64,000 nt of DNA from UBA7662 sp943369355 (GTDB lineage Bacteria > Bacteroidota > Bacteroidia > UBA7662): positions 124,001 through 188,000 of the forward strand of contig CALRMX020000001.1 of the NCBI GenBank assembly GCA_943369355.1. The letters are read 5' to 3'. A program made the translations under genes and the position numbers. The notes under the pieces were generated by a model. It ran no database searches. It was not told the DNA's origin and saw only the letters and a program-made list of their open reading frames with translations. Shown here in pieces: positions 9,387 to 17,880 of the stretch (position 1 is the first letter of the stretch; each line of letters starts with the position of its first letter).

Positions 9387-10094
9387 ATAATACGGTTTCA
9401 TAAGTTCCAGGTATTCCGCCGAATAAATACCCCCTTCTCTAATCTTTAGTTTTTCAATCACTAATTTTGCAGGGTGTCTTTTGAGTTGTAGCACATAAAG
9501 ACTCGCTGGTTTTTTATCATTAGAACTGATTTCCAGGCTACGGAATACAAACCAGTTTAAATTCTGAGCAATTTCGATAAAATTTGAAACCACGGAATTA
9601 GATAAGACTACAGCAATTTCTCCTTCTGGGCTTAGAAGCCTCTCTGCATTCATTAGAAATTCCAAGAACGATAACTTATCATGTGTTCTAGCAGACTTTC
9701 TGGACTCGGAAAGAATGGGATAACTGTTAGGAAAATAAGGCGGATTACTGATGATTAGATTGTAGGGTTGGCTATCGTGATTTTGAAAGCTCGTTTTGGT
9801 AACAGTCAGGCGATTATACCATGGAGATTCTTGGAAGTTTTGTTCTGCTTCTAGCGTAGAATCCAAGTCTATATCAATTGCATCTATCGTCGAATTGGGT
9901 AATCTCTGTGCCAAAATTAAAGCTACGATGCCACATCCTGTACCAACGTCCAAAACGCGCTCAGGGTTATTAAGCCTAACGGTTGCCCCAAGTAGAACTG
10001 CATCAGTGCCAACCGGCATGCTTGATTTACTGTGGCTAACCGAAAACTGCTTAAAATAAAATGGTTTTAAGGAGCGAGTCGCTGAATCTGCCAC
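9375..10094 (-). CDS. tRNA1(Val) (adenine(37)-N6)-methyltransferase-like (TrmN6/YfiC)
   Basis: A 239-residue SAM-dependent methyltransferase. It has the family N-terminus (FYFKQFSVSHSKSSMPVGTD), the SAM-binding glycine loop VLDVGTGCGIVAL and the N6-adenine catalytic motif NPPYF. The family methylates A37 of tRNA-Val. The start is a GTG at 10094 inside the end of pdxH (28-base overlap); the next in-frame Met (in SSMPVG) would remove conserved sequence. It is co-directional with pdxH and probably co-transcribed. Confidence 0.88.
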   Translation of the reverse strand: MADSATRSLKPFYFKQFSVSHSKSSMPVGTDAVLLGATVRLNNPERVLDVGTGCGIVALILAQRLPNSTIDAIDIDLDSTLEAEQNFQESPWYNRLTVTKTSFQNHDSQPYNLIISNPPYFPNSYPILSESRKSARTHDKLSFLEFLMNAERLLSPEGEIAVVLSNSVVSNFIEIAQNLNWFVFRSLEISSNDKKPASLYVLQLKRHPAKLVIEKLKIREGGIYSAEYLELMKPYYLFA

Positions 10095-10717
10095 AAATCG
10101 TTCATTTTTTTGAAACAGATTCTGTCATGCAATCTACTCGCTCTGCCTTGCCAAAATTCTATCATCTCAGGTTTTACTAAAAAACCACCCCAATGTGGGG
10201 GGCGAGGAATTGGGCTGTCAGCAGGGAATTTCGCTTCAAAAACTCGTGTTAAACGTTCTATTTCTTCTCTATTTGGTATTATTTCACTTTGAGGTGAAGC
10301 CCAAGCCCCTAATCTGTTTCCCCGAGGTCTACTGTTAAAATAGTCGTTTGATATTTCTTCGGAAGTTTTTGTAATCGTCCCTTCAATTCGGACTTGTCTT
10401 TCTAATTCTGGCCAGAAAAAATTCAAACATACGTAGGGGTTAGCTAGAATTTCTTTCCCTTTGCGGCTTTCGTAATTTGTAAAAAAAACGAATCCACTTT
10501 CGTCAAAACCTCGAAGAAGTACGATTCTAGTACTCGGCTTTCCATTTAGGCATGTAGAAAGTGACATTGCATTCGGCTCAGGTACCTGGCTCTTTACCGC
10601 AGCTTCCATCCATTTTTGAAACTGCAAAAAAGGCGAAGGATCTATATCATTTTCGTGGAGTTCCTCTTGGGTGTAGTCTTTCCTGATATCACGTACCGAT
10701 TCGTTGACTGCTTTCAT
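10067..10717 (-). CDS. pdxH: Pyridoxamine 5'-phosphate oxidase
   Basis: An FMN-dependent oxidase that makes pyridoxal 5'-phosphate from pyridoxine or pyridoxamine phosphate, the last step of vitamin B6 synthesis and salvage. The 216-residue length matches the family. Recognisable pieces are PNAMSLSTC, STRIVLLRGFDESGFVFFTNY, GKEILANPYVCLNFFWPELERQVRIEG, RPRGNRLGAWAS, the PPHWGG loop and WQGRASRLHDR at the C-terminal active site. The ATG at 10717 gives MKAVNESVRDIRKDY, the usual N-terminal helix. An AT-rich -7-like sequence lies just upstream on the minus strand near 10735. Confidence 0.95.
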   Translation of the reverse strand: MKAVNESVRDIRKDYTQEELHENDIDPSPFLQFQKWMEAAVKSQVPEPNAMSLSTCLNGKPSTRIVLLRGFDESGFVFFTNYESRKGKEILANPYVCLNFFWPELERQVRIEGTITKTSEEISNDYFNSRPRGNRLGAWASPQSEIIPNREEIERLTRVFEAKFPADSPIPRPPHWGGFLVKPEMIEFWQGRASRLHDRICFKKMNDLWQIQRLAP

Positions 10718-10842
10718 GGTCGTGTTTTTATATTGTAAAATTACAGTGATTCGTGTGAAAGTGACTGTTTTCTATGATTTATTTGCTCTGTGATTCAAAC
10801 ATATTCGTTCTAAAGAAGTTTGGGTTGAAATGACCTTTTAGT

Positions 10843-11400
10843 GTGGAAAAAATCAAATTAGAAAGTGGCGTTCTGTTAATTTCGGAACCTTATTTGGAAG
10901 ACCCGAATTTTAAGAAAACTGTTGTGCTAGTTGTTGAACACGACAGTAGCGGAACCGTTGGGTTTGTTTTGAACAAAAGAACAGAATTGTGTCTTCACGA
11001 TGTCATGGAGAATATGCCACGTTTCACCTCTAATCTTTACCTTGGAGGTCCAGTTGAACAAAACACACTTCATTTTATTCATAGTTCGTCTCTTTCTATT
11101 CCCGGAAGCATAGAAGTTGCTTCAGGTTTGAATTGGGGAGGGGATTTTGATACCCTGTTGGATTTAATTTCATCCGGAGAGGTTACTGAAAATGAAGTGC
11201 GATTCTTTCTTGGGTATTCTGGCTGGGGCCCAGGACAGCTCTTTTCTGAAATTGAAAACAAGTCATGGATTGTAAGCAACTATAGCACTCGATCAATTTT
11301 GGATGTTGACTGCAACGAATTATGGCACCATATTCTGAGCAGTATGGGAGATCAGTTTAAATTGATAGCTAATTATCCAGATAATCCACAATTAAATTAA
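10843..11400 (+). CDS. YqgE/AlgH family protein (UPF0301)
   Basis: A 185-residue cytosolic protein of the conserved YqgE/AlgH family. Diagnostic motifs are GVLLISEPYLEDPNFKKTVV near the N-terminus, VLNKRT, YLGGPVE and FLGYSGWGPGQL. Biochemical function is unknown; the AlgH name comes from an alginate regulatory phenotype in Pseudomonas. The start is GTG at 10843, giving VEKIKLESG, since no in-frame ATG precedes the conserved region. It is followed after 18 bases by apbE, probably in one transcript. Confidence 0.9.
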   Translation: MEKIKLESGVLLISEPYLEDPNFKKTVVLVVEHDSSGTVGFVLNKRTELCLHDVMENMPRFTSNLYLGGPVEQNTLHFIHSSSLSIPGSIEVASGLNWGGDFDTLLDLISSGEVTENEVRFFLGYSGWGPGQLFSEIENKSWIVSNYSTRSILDVDCNELWHHILSSMGDQFKLIANYPDNPQLN

Positions 11401-11418
11401 ATTTCTCAAATCGAACTG

Positions 11419-12420
11419 ATGAAAGTCATCTCCATTTTCTCGCTTTTCCTTTGTATAGCATGTACTTCTTCAAAACCAGAAATTCAAGAAATTACCGGTG
11501 AAACTATGGGGACTACCTATAGTATTCGATACTATGGCTTAAATGAAGAGTTGCTAAAACCATCGATAGATTCTTTGCTTAAAGTGGTTAATCAATCGCT
11601 TTCCACGTATATACAGAACTCAACAATTTCTCTTTTTAATCAAGCAGATTCTGTTTCATCATTTGACTCTTATTTCCGAACTAATTTTGATAAAGCGCTT
11701 GAGGTTTACCAAAAATCTGATGGGAGTTTCGATGCCACAGTTATGCCTTTGGTTAATGCTTGGGGCTTTGGGTTTGAAAAAATGGAAACCCAAGTCGATA
11801 GTTCATTAATTGACTCTCTTTTAAATTTTGTTGGTTCCGATAAGGTGTTTATTGTAAATGAAAAGGTCTGTAAAAGGAAAAAGGGAGTAATGCTAGATTT
11901 TAGTGCACTTGCCAAAGGTTTTGGCGTAGATGAAGTCGCTCGTTTGATGGTGAGAAGAGGAATGCAAAATTTTATGATCGAAATAGGAGGGGAAGTCGTT
12001 TGTAGAGGCAAAAAGAACGATGGTTCTAATTGGGTAATTGGAGTAGAAAAGCCTATAAATGACGTATCGGGGACACAAAGAGCCGTTGAGCTTATTATCC
12101 CTTTAAAGAATGCAGCAATGGCCACCTCGGGAAATTACAGGAATTTTTATATCCGCAACGGAAAGAAGTATGCGCACGAAATTGACCCTAAAACAGGGTA
12201 TCCTGTCGATCATAATTTACTAAGTGCAACTGTTATTGCCTATGATTGCATGACAGCGGATGCATGGGCTACAGCGTTCATGGTTATGGGACTGGAGAAG
12301 TCGAAGCAACTTTTATCAGAGCTGCCTGAACTAGATGTTTTCTTCATATATGCCAATGAAGATGGAAGTACTTCAACGTACGCATCTCCAGGAATGGAAA
12401 AGAGGATAAAAAGTAAGTAG
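11419..12420 (+). CDS. apbE: FAD:protein FMN transferase (ApbE), lipoprotein
   Basis: Attaches FMN covalently to Ser/Thr of target flavoproteins such as NqrB, NqrC or RnfG subunits, outside the cytoplasmic membrane. The 333-residue product has a lipoprotein signal (FLCIAC, Cys near residue 15) and ApbE motifs: GETMGTTYSIRYY, LDFSALAKGFGVDEVA, IEIGGEVVCRG, ATSGNYRNFY, HEIDPKTGYP and the metal-site MTADAWATAFMVMG. The gene is convergent with an NqrM-like gene 10 bases downstream, which suggests Na+-translocating NADH:quinone reductase as a client. Confidence 0.95.
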   Translation: MKVISIFSLFLCIACTSSKPEIQEITGETMGTTYSIRYYGLNEELLKPSIDSLLKVVNQSLSTYIQNSTISLFNQADSVSSFDSYFRTNFDKALEVYQKSDGSFDATVMPLVNAWGFGFEKMETQVDSSLIDSLLNFVGSDKVFIVNEKVCKRKKGVMLDFSALAKGFGVDEVARLMVRRGMQNFMIEIGGEVVCRGKKNDGSNWVIGVEKPINDVSGTQRAVELIIPLKNAAMATSGNYRNFYIRNGKKYAHEIDPKTGYPVDHNLLSATVIAYDCMTADAWATAFMVMGLEKSKQLLSELPELDVFFIYANEDGSTSTYASPGMEKRIKSK

Positions 12421-12430
12421 TTTGAAAGAA

Positions 12431-12631
12431 TCAGATAGGTTTATTGGCAGGACATACGGCTTTGTATCTGTTCGGACAAGTTTCACAATCAACTCCTTTT
12501 TCTGCGAGAAGAGGATTATGACTAGAACATGTACCTCTAAACTCTCCTTGTTTTAAAAAAATCAGACGTATACTAAGGCCAGCAATTCCAACTGCTAAAA
12601 AACCGAGTGTAAGGAGAAATATTTGCCACAT
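12431..12631 (-). CDS. Small membrane protein with four Cys, NqrM-like
   Basis: A 66-residue protein with one N-terminal membrane helix (about 3-25) followed by a short tail with Cys residues in the order GTC ... DCETC ... AVC. This layout and the position next to apbE resemble NqrM (DUF539), a factor needed for metal-centre assembly in Na+-NQR, and small proteins next to apbE in other Bacteroidota. The ATG at 12631 is chosen over an upstream TTG at 12649. Homology is judged by eye on a very short sequence, so the name is tentative. Confidence 0.6.
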   Translation of the reverse strand: MWQIFLLTLGFLAVGIAGLSIRLIFLKQGEFRGTCSSHNPLLAEKGVDCETCPNRYKAVCPANKPI

Positions 12632-12735
12632 AACTTTATGATGCTGCAAATATAACCATAGTATACGCCATGAGGTTCATTATGAATTGAAATTTGGAGC
12701 TTTTCAGTATCATTATGACAATTCTATAAAATCTT

Positions 12736-13512
12736 ATGGAAAACCAAGATAAACGGCTTGAGGCATTTGAACGGCTATTAACCATCATGGATGAGTTAAG
12801 AGAAAAATGTCCGTGGGATAGAAAACAAACGATGGAAACCTTACGGCCTCTAACGATTGAAGAGTTGTACGAATTAGCAGATGCTATTCTCAAGAAGGAC
12901 GGAGATGAAATAAAGAAAGAATTAGGCGATATTATGTTGCACCTAGTCTTTTATGCCAAAATTGCATCTGAGCAAAATTTGTTCGATATCACCGATGTAT
13001 TAAATGGAATTTGTGATAAACTAATTCATCGCCACCCACATATTTATGGCAACATCAAAGTACAAAATGAAGAGGAGGTGAAGCAAAATTGGGAAAAACT
13101 AAAGCTCAAAGAAGGTAAAAGTTCGGTTCTCGAAGGCGTGCCAGTTTCATTACCTGCAATGGTTAAGGCAATTCGAATACAAGAAAAGGCGCGTGGTGTT
13201 GGATTTGATTGGGATACAAAAGCTCAGGTTATTGAAAAAGTTTATGAAGAGTTGGAGGAATTGAAAGTAGAACTAGAAAAAAACGATAGTATTCGAATTG
13301 AAGCCGAGTTTGGAGATTTTCTCTTTTCAATAATTAACTTATCTAGATTTGTAGATGTCAATCCTGAAAATGCGCTAGAAAAAACCAATCTAAAGTTTAT
13401 ATCCAGATTCCAGTTCTTGGAGAAAAAAGCCAAAGAAAAAGGTAAGGAACTTCAGGACATGACTTTGAAAGAGATGGAAGCTTTTTGGAATGAAGCAAAA
13501 GAAAAAGGATGA
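12736..13512 (+). CDS. mazG: Nucleoside triphosphate pyrophosphohydrolase MazG
   Basis: Hydrolyses NTPs or dNTPs to NMP and pyrophosphate, a house-cleaning role and, in some bacteria, a modulator of the stringent response. The 258-residue length fits the two-domain family. The first MazG domain has CPWDRKQTMETL and EELYELADAI...ELGDIMLHLVFYAKIA; the second has ARGVGFDWD and KVYEELEELKVEL...EAEFGDFLFSIINLSR. The Glu/Asp residues of the metal-binding EExxE and ExxD motifs are present. It overlaps the PAP2 gene by four bases (ATGA), implying coupled translation. Confidence 0.95.
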   Translation: MENQDKRLEAFERLLTIMDELREKCPWDRKQTMETLRPLTIEELYELADAILKKDGDEIKKELGDIMLHLVFYAKIASEQNLFDITDVLNGICDKLIHRHPHIYGNIKVQNEEEVKQNWEKLKLKEGKSSVLEGVPVSLPAMVKAIRIQEKARGVGFDWDTKAQVIEKVYEELEELKVELEKNDSIRIEAEFGDFLFSIINLSRFVDVNPENALEKTNLKFISRFQFLEKKAKEKGKELQDMTLKEMEAFWNEAKEKG

Positions 13513-14294
13513 AACTTATTATTTCGCTTTTGCTACTTTTTCAGCTGCAGTTACATGCATTTGGTCAGCGAATTAACTCAATAAATAGAGATTATTTAAA
13601 AGGGTACTATACTGATTGTAGGGATCTTATTGCTTCACCATTCAATTGGGATAGAGACAATTGGTTGACTTTCACCGTCACAGGACTATCCATAATTGGA
13701 TTGTCGAGTTTCGATGATCCGATTAATACTAACCGTCGTGTATTGAAAATTTGGGATTCTAGTGTTTTGACTCATACCCAAAATTTTGGAAATGGTTTAT
13801 ACTCTTTACCAGTTTTTGGATTGTTGTATGGATATGGATGGATGAACCGCATTCCTAAATACCAGTACGCTGCATTAGATGCTACTAAAGCATTTGTCTT
13901 AAGTAGATTTTTAGTGCAAATACCGAAATTTCTGTTTCAAAGAGTTAGGCCCAATAATTTTGAATCTAATCCTCATTTGTTCCTAGGCCCATTGAGTAAT
14001 GGAATAAACCGGTCGTTTCCGAGCGGACATACAACGTCAATTTTTGCCGCTGTTTCTGCCTTGAATGCTTACTTCGAAGAGCGATCATTCAAGATAGTAT
14101 CTTATTCTTTGGCAGGATTAGTTGGCCTGCAGAGAATATCCTCTGGGGAACATTGGTTCACTGACGTAGTTGCTGGTGCTGCCTTTGGAATTTACTGTGG
14201 GAGATTTATTGCAAATCAAAGATTAAGCAATAAGGATTTCACTATTCAACCTTACTTACAAACTTCAAGACTGGGAGTTTTGGTTAGATTCTGA
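13509..14294 (+). CDS. PAP2-superfamily membrane or periplasmic phosphatase
   Basis: A 261-residue exported protein with a signal peptide (residues 1-19, LQLHAFGQ) and the three acid-phosphatase motifs: KFLFQRVRP, RSFPSGHTTS and SSGEHWFTDVVAG. These form the phosphatase active site of PAP2 enzymes, which act on lipid phosphates or other phosphomonoesters. Substrate is unknown; lipid A or undecaprenyl phosphate are candidates by family only. Its start overlaps mazG by four bases and its 3' end overlaps the opposing exporter adaptor gene by 30 bases. Confidence 0.85.
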   Translation: MKLIISLLLLFQLQLHAFGQRINSINRDYLKGYYTDCRDLIASPFNWDRDNWLTFTVTGLSIIGLSSFDDPINTNRRVLKIWDSSVLTHTQNFGNGLYSLPVFGLLYGYGWMNRIPKYQYAALDATKAFVLSRFLVQIPKFLFQRVRPNNFESNPHLFLGPLSNGINRSFPSGHTTSIFAAVSALNAYFEERSFKIVSYSLAGLVGLQRISSGEHWFTDVVAGAAFGIYCGRFIANQRLSNKDFTIQPYLQTSRLGVLVRF

Positions 14295-15377
14295 TGGATT
14301 TATCTGTTTTTTTACCTTATCAGTAAGTTTTAGCCCTTCAAGAATTTGAATATTAACCCCGTCAGATAGTCCTGTTTTAATTTTCTTTTTGATGAAGTTT
14401 TGTGGCTTGGTCTCAAGTTCCACATAAGGCTCATTGTTTTCGAAGATGATTAATGCCTCAGGTATTGTCAGTGCAGAATCCACTCTGTTTAAAACAATAT
14501 CTGCATTGGCACTGTATCCGGCACGGATAAAATGATTGTTATCGAGTTTTACTGCTGCCTTAATCGTAAACTGAATTGCTCCATTTTCGGTGATACCCTT
14601 AGGGGATATAAATTCTAAAGTTGCATTGAATTTAACTTGGTCTATTGCGCCGATAGTCAATATCAGGTCCATTCCTTCTTTTATCTTGCCAACTTCCGAT
14701 TCATCTATTTTACCTTCAAAAATCATTTCGCCTAAATCTGCAACTGTAGCAATTGTAGTTCCGACATTAAAATTATTCACTTCAATAACGGAGAAGCCCT
14801 CTTGAACAGGAACGTCGAGAACCATCCCAGTAGCTGTTGATCGAACTAATGTCAAAGTTGTGCCACTTGAACTTTTTGCTACGCCTTCTTTGATGATTTC
14901 CAAGGCATCTTCAGCTGCTTTTACCTCTTCTCTCGCGTTTTCGTATGCAAGTTTGAATTGTTGAAACTCAGATAACGAAATGACCTTTTGCTCAAATAGT
15001 TGGCGATTTCTATCGAAATCGATTTTGTTCTGCTCTTGGCTAAGTTTAGCACGATTTAGTCTATTCTCAGCATTGCTCAAATTTGCCAGATTAGGTACGA
15101 TTTTAATTTTGGCAATTAAATCACCTTTCTTCACCCGATCTCCCGCTTGAACATATAGTCGTTCAATTATACCTGACACTTGTGGTTTAATTTCAATTTC
15201 TTTTCTAGGTTTAATTGAACCAGTAGCAACAGTCTTTTTGATAACATTTCTGATAGTTGGTAATTCCGTTTCGTAAACAACCGGTTTCTCAACAGATTTT
15301 TGATACAAGTAGTAAAACGTATAAATGAATCCTGCCAGGAGCACGATGATTAGAGCTATTCGAAAGAATTTTTTCAT
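14265..15377 (-). CDS. Efflux periplasmic adaptor subunit (MacA/HlyD-like)
   Basis: A membrane-fusion protein of 370 residues. It has an N-terminal membrane anchor (about 5-26), a biotinyl-lipoyl-like domain (GSIKPRKEIEIKPQVSGIIERLYVQAGD, split here by its hairpin), an alpha-helical hairpin rich in charged residues (about 95-170), then beta-barrel and membrane-proximal domains. It would link the ABC permeases below to an outer-membrane channel, which is not encoded here. Last gene of a four-gene operon, 12 bases after the second permease. The last ten codons overlap the convergent PAP2 gene. Substrate unknown. Confidence 0.9.
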   Translation of the reverse strand: MKKFFRIALIIVLLAGFIYTFYYLYQKSVEKPVVYETELPTIRNVIKKTVATGSIKPRKEIEIKPQVSGIIERLYVQAGDRVKKGDLIAKIKIVPNLANLSNAENRLNRAKLSQEQNKIDFDRNRQLFEQKVISLSEFQQFKLAYENAREEVKAAEDALEIIKEGVAKSSSGTTLTLVRSTATGMVLDVPVQEGFSVIEVNNFNVGTTIATVADLGEMIFEGKIDESEVGKIKEGMDLILTIGAIDQVKFNATLEFISPKGITENGAIQFTIKAAVKLDNNHFIRAGYSANADIVLNRVDSALTIPEALIIFENNEPYVELETKPQNFIKKKIKTGLSDGVNIQILEGLKLTDKVKKQINPSESNQNSQS

Positions 15378-15389
15378 ATAAAAAATAAG

Positions 15390-16658
15390 TTAAATGTCTG
15401 TCCTAAGTGCGTCAACCGTAGAAATGGAAATTGCCCTTCTTGCGGGTATTAATCCAGCCAATAAACCCGCTACAATGAGTATAATCAGCGCAACCAAGCC
15501 TACAGCAAAATTTACTGATGGATTTAAAAACATTGTTTCGGCATCACCTTCTCCAATTGCAGAAGAAATTGCCGCTAAAAGAGCTACCCCGGTTGCTAAA
15601 CCTGTGTATCCTGCTATGAAGGTCAATAATACCGATTCCAGCATTATCTGGCCAATAATTTCTAATGGTGATGCGCCAATAGCTCGTCTAATGCCTATCT
15701 CTTTCGTTCTTTCCTTTACTACAACGAGCATAATATTACTAACTCCAATTACCCCTGCGATGAGAGTCCCGATTCCTACTACCCAAACTAAAACCCGAAT
15801 CCCTAAAAAGAGGCCTTGAAATTTTTCGAACTCTTTTTCCAAGTTGAACGATCCTACGGCGGATTTATCGTCAGGATGAATACGATGACGCTTTTGCATC
15901 AAAAGTTTCAGTTTTTCTTCAACCACAGATGCTTGTACATGGTCTTTGCTGGTAGCAACTAGCCAGCCAATTTTATCTCCCCAGTTGAATGTTTGTTGAA
16001 AGGTCGTAAAAGGTATAAAGATAGTATTCATAACTTCCTCTCTATCGTTGGAAGATTTGGGAGAGAAATGTCCAATTACTTGAAAATAAACACCATTAAT
16101 ACGGATATACTGACCTATGGGATTCTCCTCTGGTTTGAATAAGGTTTCTTTAACTCTGGACCCGATAACGCAAATTTTTCTTTTTTCAGAAATATCAAAG
16201 TTGTTCAAAAACCTTCCACTTACTATGGTAACGGGGGAGATGTCTTGCAAAACGGGATAATCTCCATAAATGGAGAAAGCTGCAGTAATTTTTCCTCGGG
16301 TAACGTTGTTGCCTCCCCTCCAGCCCCCCAGCTGGCAACGCCCTGCAATTAGTTTTAGCTCAGGAATCAGCAATTTTGCTGCTTCAATATCACTGTTTCT
16401 GAAGGAGTACCATCTACCTCTTGGTAAACCATCGAAGGGTAGGCTTGTGTTTCGGGACCACATGAATACACTATTCGTGGCTTGACCCTGAAATCCTTTG
16501 GAAACTCCATTCTGCAAGCCATTACCAGATCCTAGCATGATAACGAGCATGAATATTCCCCAAAAAACCCCGAAGGCAGTGAGAAATGTCCTCAGCTTAT
16601 TGCGCATCAGAACAGCCCATATTTCCTCCCAGCGATCAATATCAAAGATTCTATTCAT
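15390..16658 (-). CDS. MacB-type ABC transporter permease (second copy)
   Basis: A 422-residue permease with the MacB/FtsX layout: a cytosolic amphipathic start (DIDRWEEIWAVLMRNKLRTF), TM1 (FGVFWGIFMLVIMLGSGNGL), a large MacB-PCD periplasmic domain (about 50-280), then three C-terminal helices with the conserved VKERTKEIGIRRAIGA loop. It overlaps the first permease by eight bases. The two permeases are clearly paralogous and likely form a heterodimer with the single ATPase. Family members export peptides, antibiotics or lipoproteins; substrate is unknown here. Confidence 0.92.
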   Translation of the reverse strand: MNRIFDIDRWEEIWAVLMRNKLRTFLTAFGVFWGIFMLVIMLGSGNGLQNGVSKGFQGQATNSVFMWSRNTSLPFDGLPRGRWYSFRNSDIEAAKLLIPELKLIAGRCQLGGWRGGNNVTRGKITAAFSIYGDYPVLQDISPVTIVSGRFLNNFDISEKRKICVIGSRVKETLFKPEENPIGQYIRINGVYFQVIGHFSPKSSNDREEVMNTIFIPFTTFQQTFNWGDKIGWLVATSKDHVQASVVEEKLKLLMQKRHRIHPDDKSAVGSFNLEKEFEKFQGLFLGIRVLVWVVGIGTLIAGVIGVSNIMLVVVKERTKEIGIRRAIGASPLEIIGQIMLESVLLTFIAGYTGLATGVALLAAISSAIGEGDAETMFLNPSVNFAVGLVALIILIVAGLLAGLIPARRAISISTVDALRTDI

Positions 16659-17880
16659 CTCTCAACGCTTCAATAGTGGGAATAGCTGCGGCTCTTTGGG
16701 CAGGTAAATAACCAGCTATAGTTCCAGCTAGTATTAAAATGGCTGTACAGCTCAGAGCGGTCACAAGGTCAACTTCTGGGTTTCGAAAAAACTCGGCTGC
16801 CGGTAATTGCCCGCTCAAAAATTCGAGCAATCCTATTCCAGCAATCATACCAACATATCCGGCAATGGTGGTAATAAAAACACTTTCGAACAATATCATT
16901 GAAATTACATTCCAAGGTGTAGCACCAATGGCTTTTCTAATGCCAATTTCACGTGTTCGTTCTTTTACAGTAATCATCATGATGTTGCTGACCCCTACAA
17001 CGCCAGCTAGAATGGTACCTAACCCGATTAACCAAACAAATAAACGAATACCAGTCATAAGACCCATAACCTTGGAGTATTCTTGATACGTATCCCAAAC
17101 CCAGAGTGCTCTTTGGTCTTCGGGATTAAACTTATATCTCTCTGAAAACTTATTTCTCACTTCTTTAACAACCTCAGGTGTATTCTTCAAAGCCGCATTA
17201 TCGAGCGTAAACACGAATTGTTCAATTCTATTGGCGTAACCGAAAGCCTTTGATGCTGTACTCCATGGGATGTATGCTCTTCTGGTATCATTTTCATTCT
17301 GTTCCGTGAACGTGCCAATCACTTGAAATGAGATGCCGTTTATTTCAAAATACTCACCAATTGGGTCAATACCATTAAATAGCTCATCCTGAATTGGTTT
17401 CCCAATGCAGGCTACTTTTCTATACTCTTTTACATCTGCTTCATTGATGAACCGCCCTGTGAGTAAGGTGATGTTCTCGCCCTCTAGCATGGCTGGCCCA
17501 ACTCCTTTAGCATTCATATCAGCCCCATACTTGTTTTTCCAAGTAAATTGGTTGGCTTCCCACATGTTGTGGCGAAGGCTTAAGTTTTGCTTTCCTTGTA
17601 TGGAGGACAAAAGTGTGCTGTCTTCTACAGTTAAACGGATTTGCCTACCTGCTTGCATCCCTGCATGCGACATTGTTGTTTGACCACCGGTTATCCAAAT
17701 CGCATTGACAGCATCTTGCTGAAATTGATGTTCAACCCCATTCCGAAGGCCGTTCCCAGTTCCAAGCAAAATAATTAGCATAAAAATTCCCCACGCCACA
17801 CTGAAAGATGTCAAGAAAGTACGCAGCTTATTTTTGCTAATCGTATCAAGAATTTCCTTCCAGGTTTCAAGATCAAACAT
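16651..17880 (-). CDS. MacB-type ABC transporter permease (first copy)
   Basis: A 409-residue paralogue of the downstream permease, with N-terminal LETWKEILDTISKNKLRTFL, TM1 (VAWGIFMLIILLGTGNGLRN), a periplasmic MacB-PCD domain and C-terminal helices containing VKERTREIGIRKAIGA. The ATG at 17880 overlaps the end of the ATPase gene by eight bases; its end overlaps the next permease by eight bases. Such overlaps suggest fixed stoichiometry of the complex. No ATPase domain is fused, unlike E. coli MacB. Confidence 0.92.
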   Translation of the reverse strand: MFDLETWKEILDTISKNKLRTFLTSFSVAWGIFMLIILLGTGNGLRNGVEHQFQQDAVNAIWITGGQTTMSHAGMQAGRQIRLTVEDSTLLSSIQGKQNLSLRHNMWEANQFTWKNKYGADMNAKGVGPAMLEGENITLLTGRFINEADVKEYRKVACIGKPIQDELFNGIDPIGEYFEINGISFQVIGTFTEQNENDTRRAYIPWSTASKAFGYANRIEQFVFTLDNAALKNTPEVVKEVRNKFSERYKFNPEDQRALWVWDTYQEYSKVMGLMTGIRLFVWLIGLGTILAGVVGVSNIMMITVKERTREIGIRKAIGATPWNVISMILFESVFITTIAGYVGMIAGIGLLEFLSGQLPAAEFFRNPEVDLVTALSCTAILILAGTIAGYLPAQRAAAIPTIEALRDE

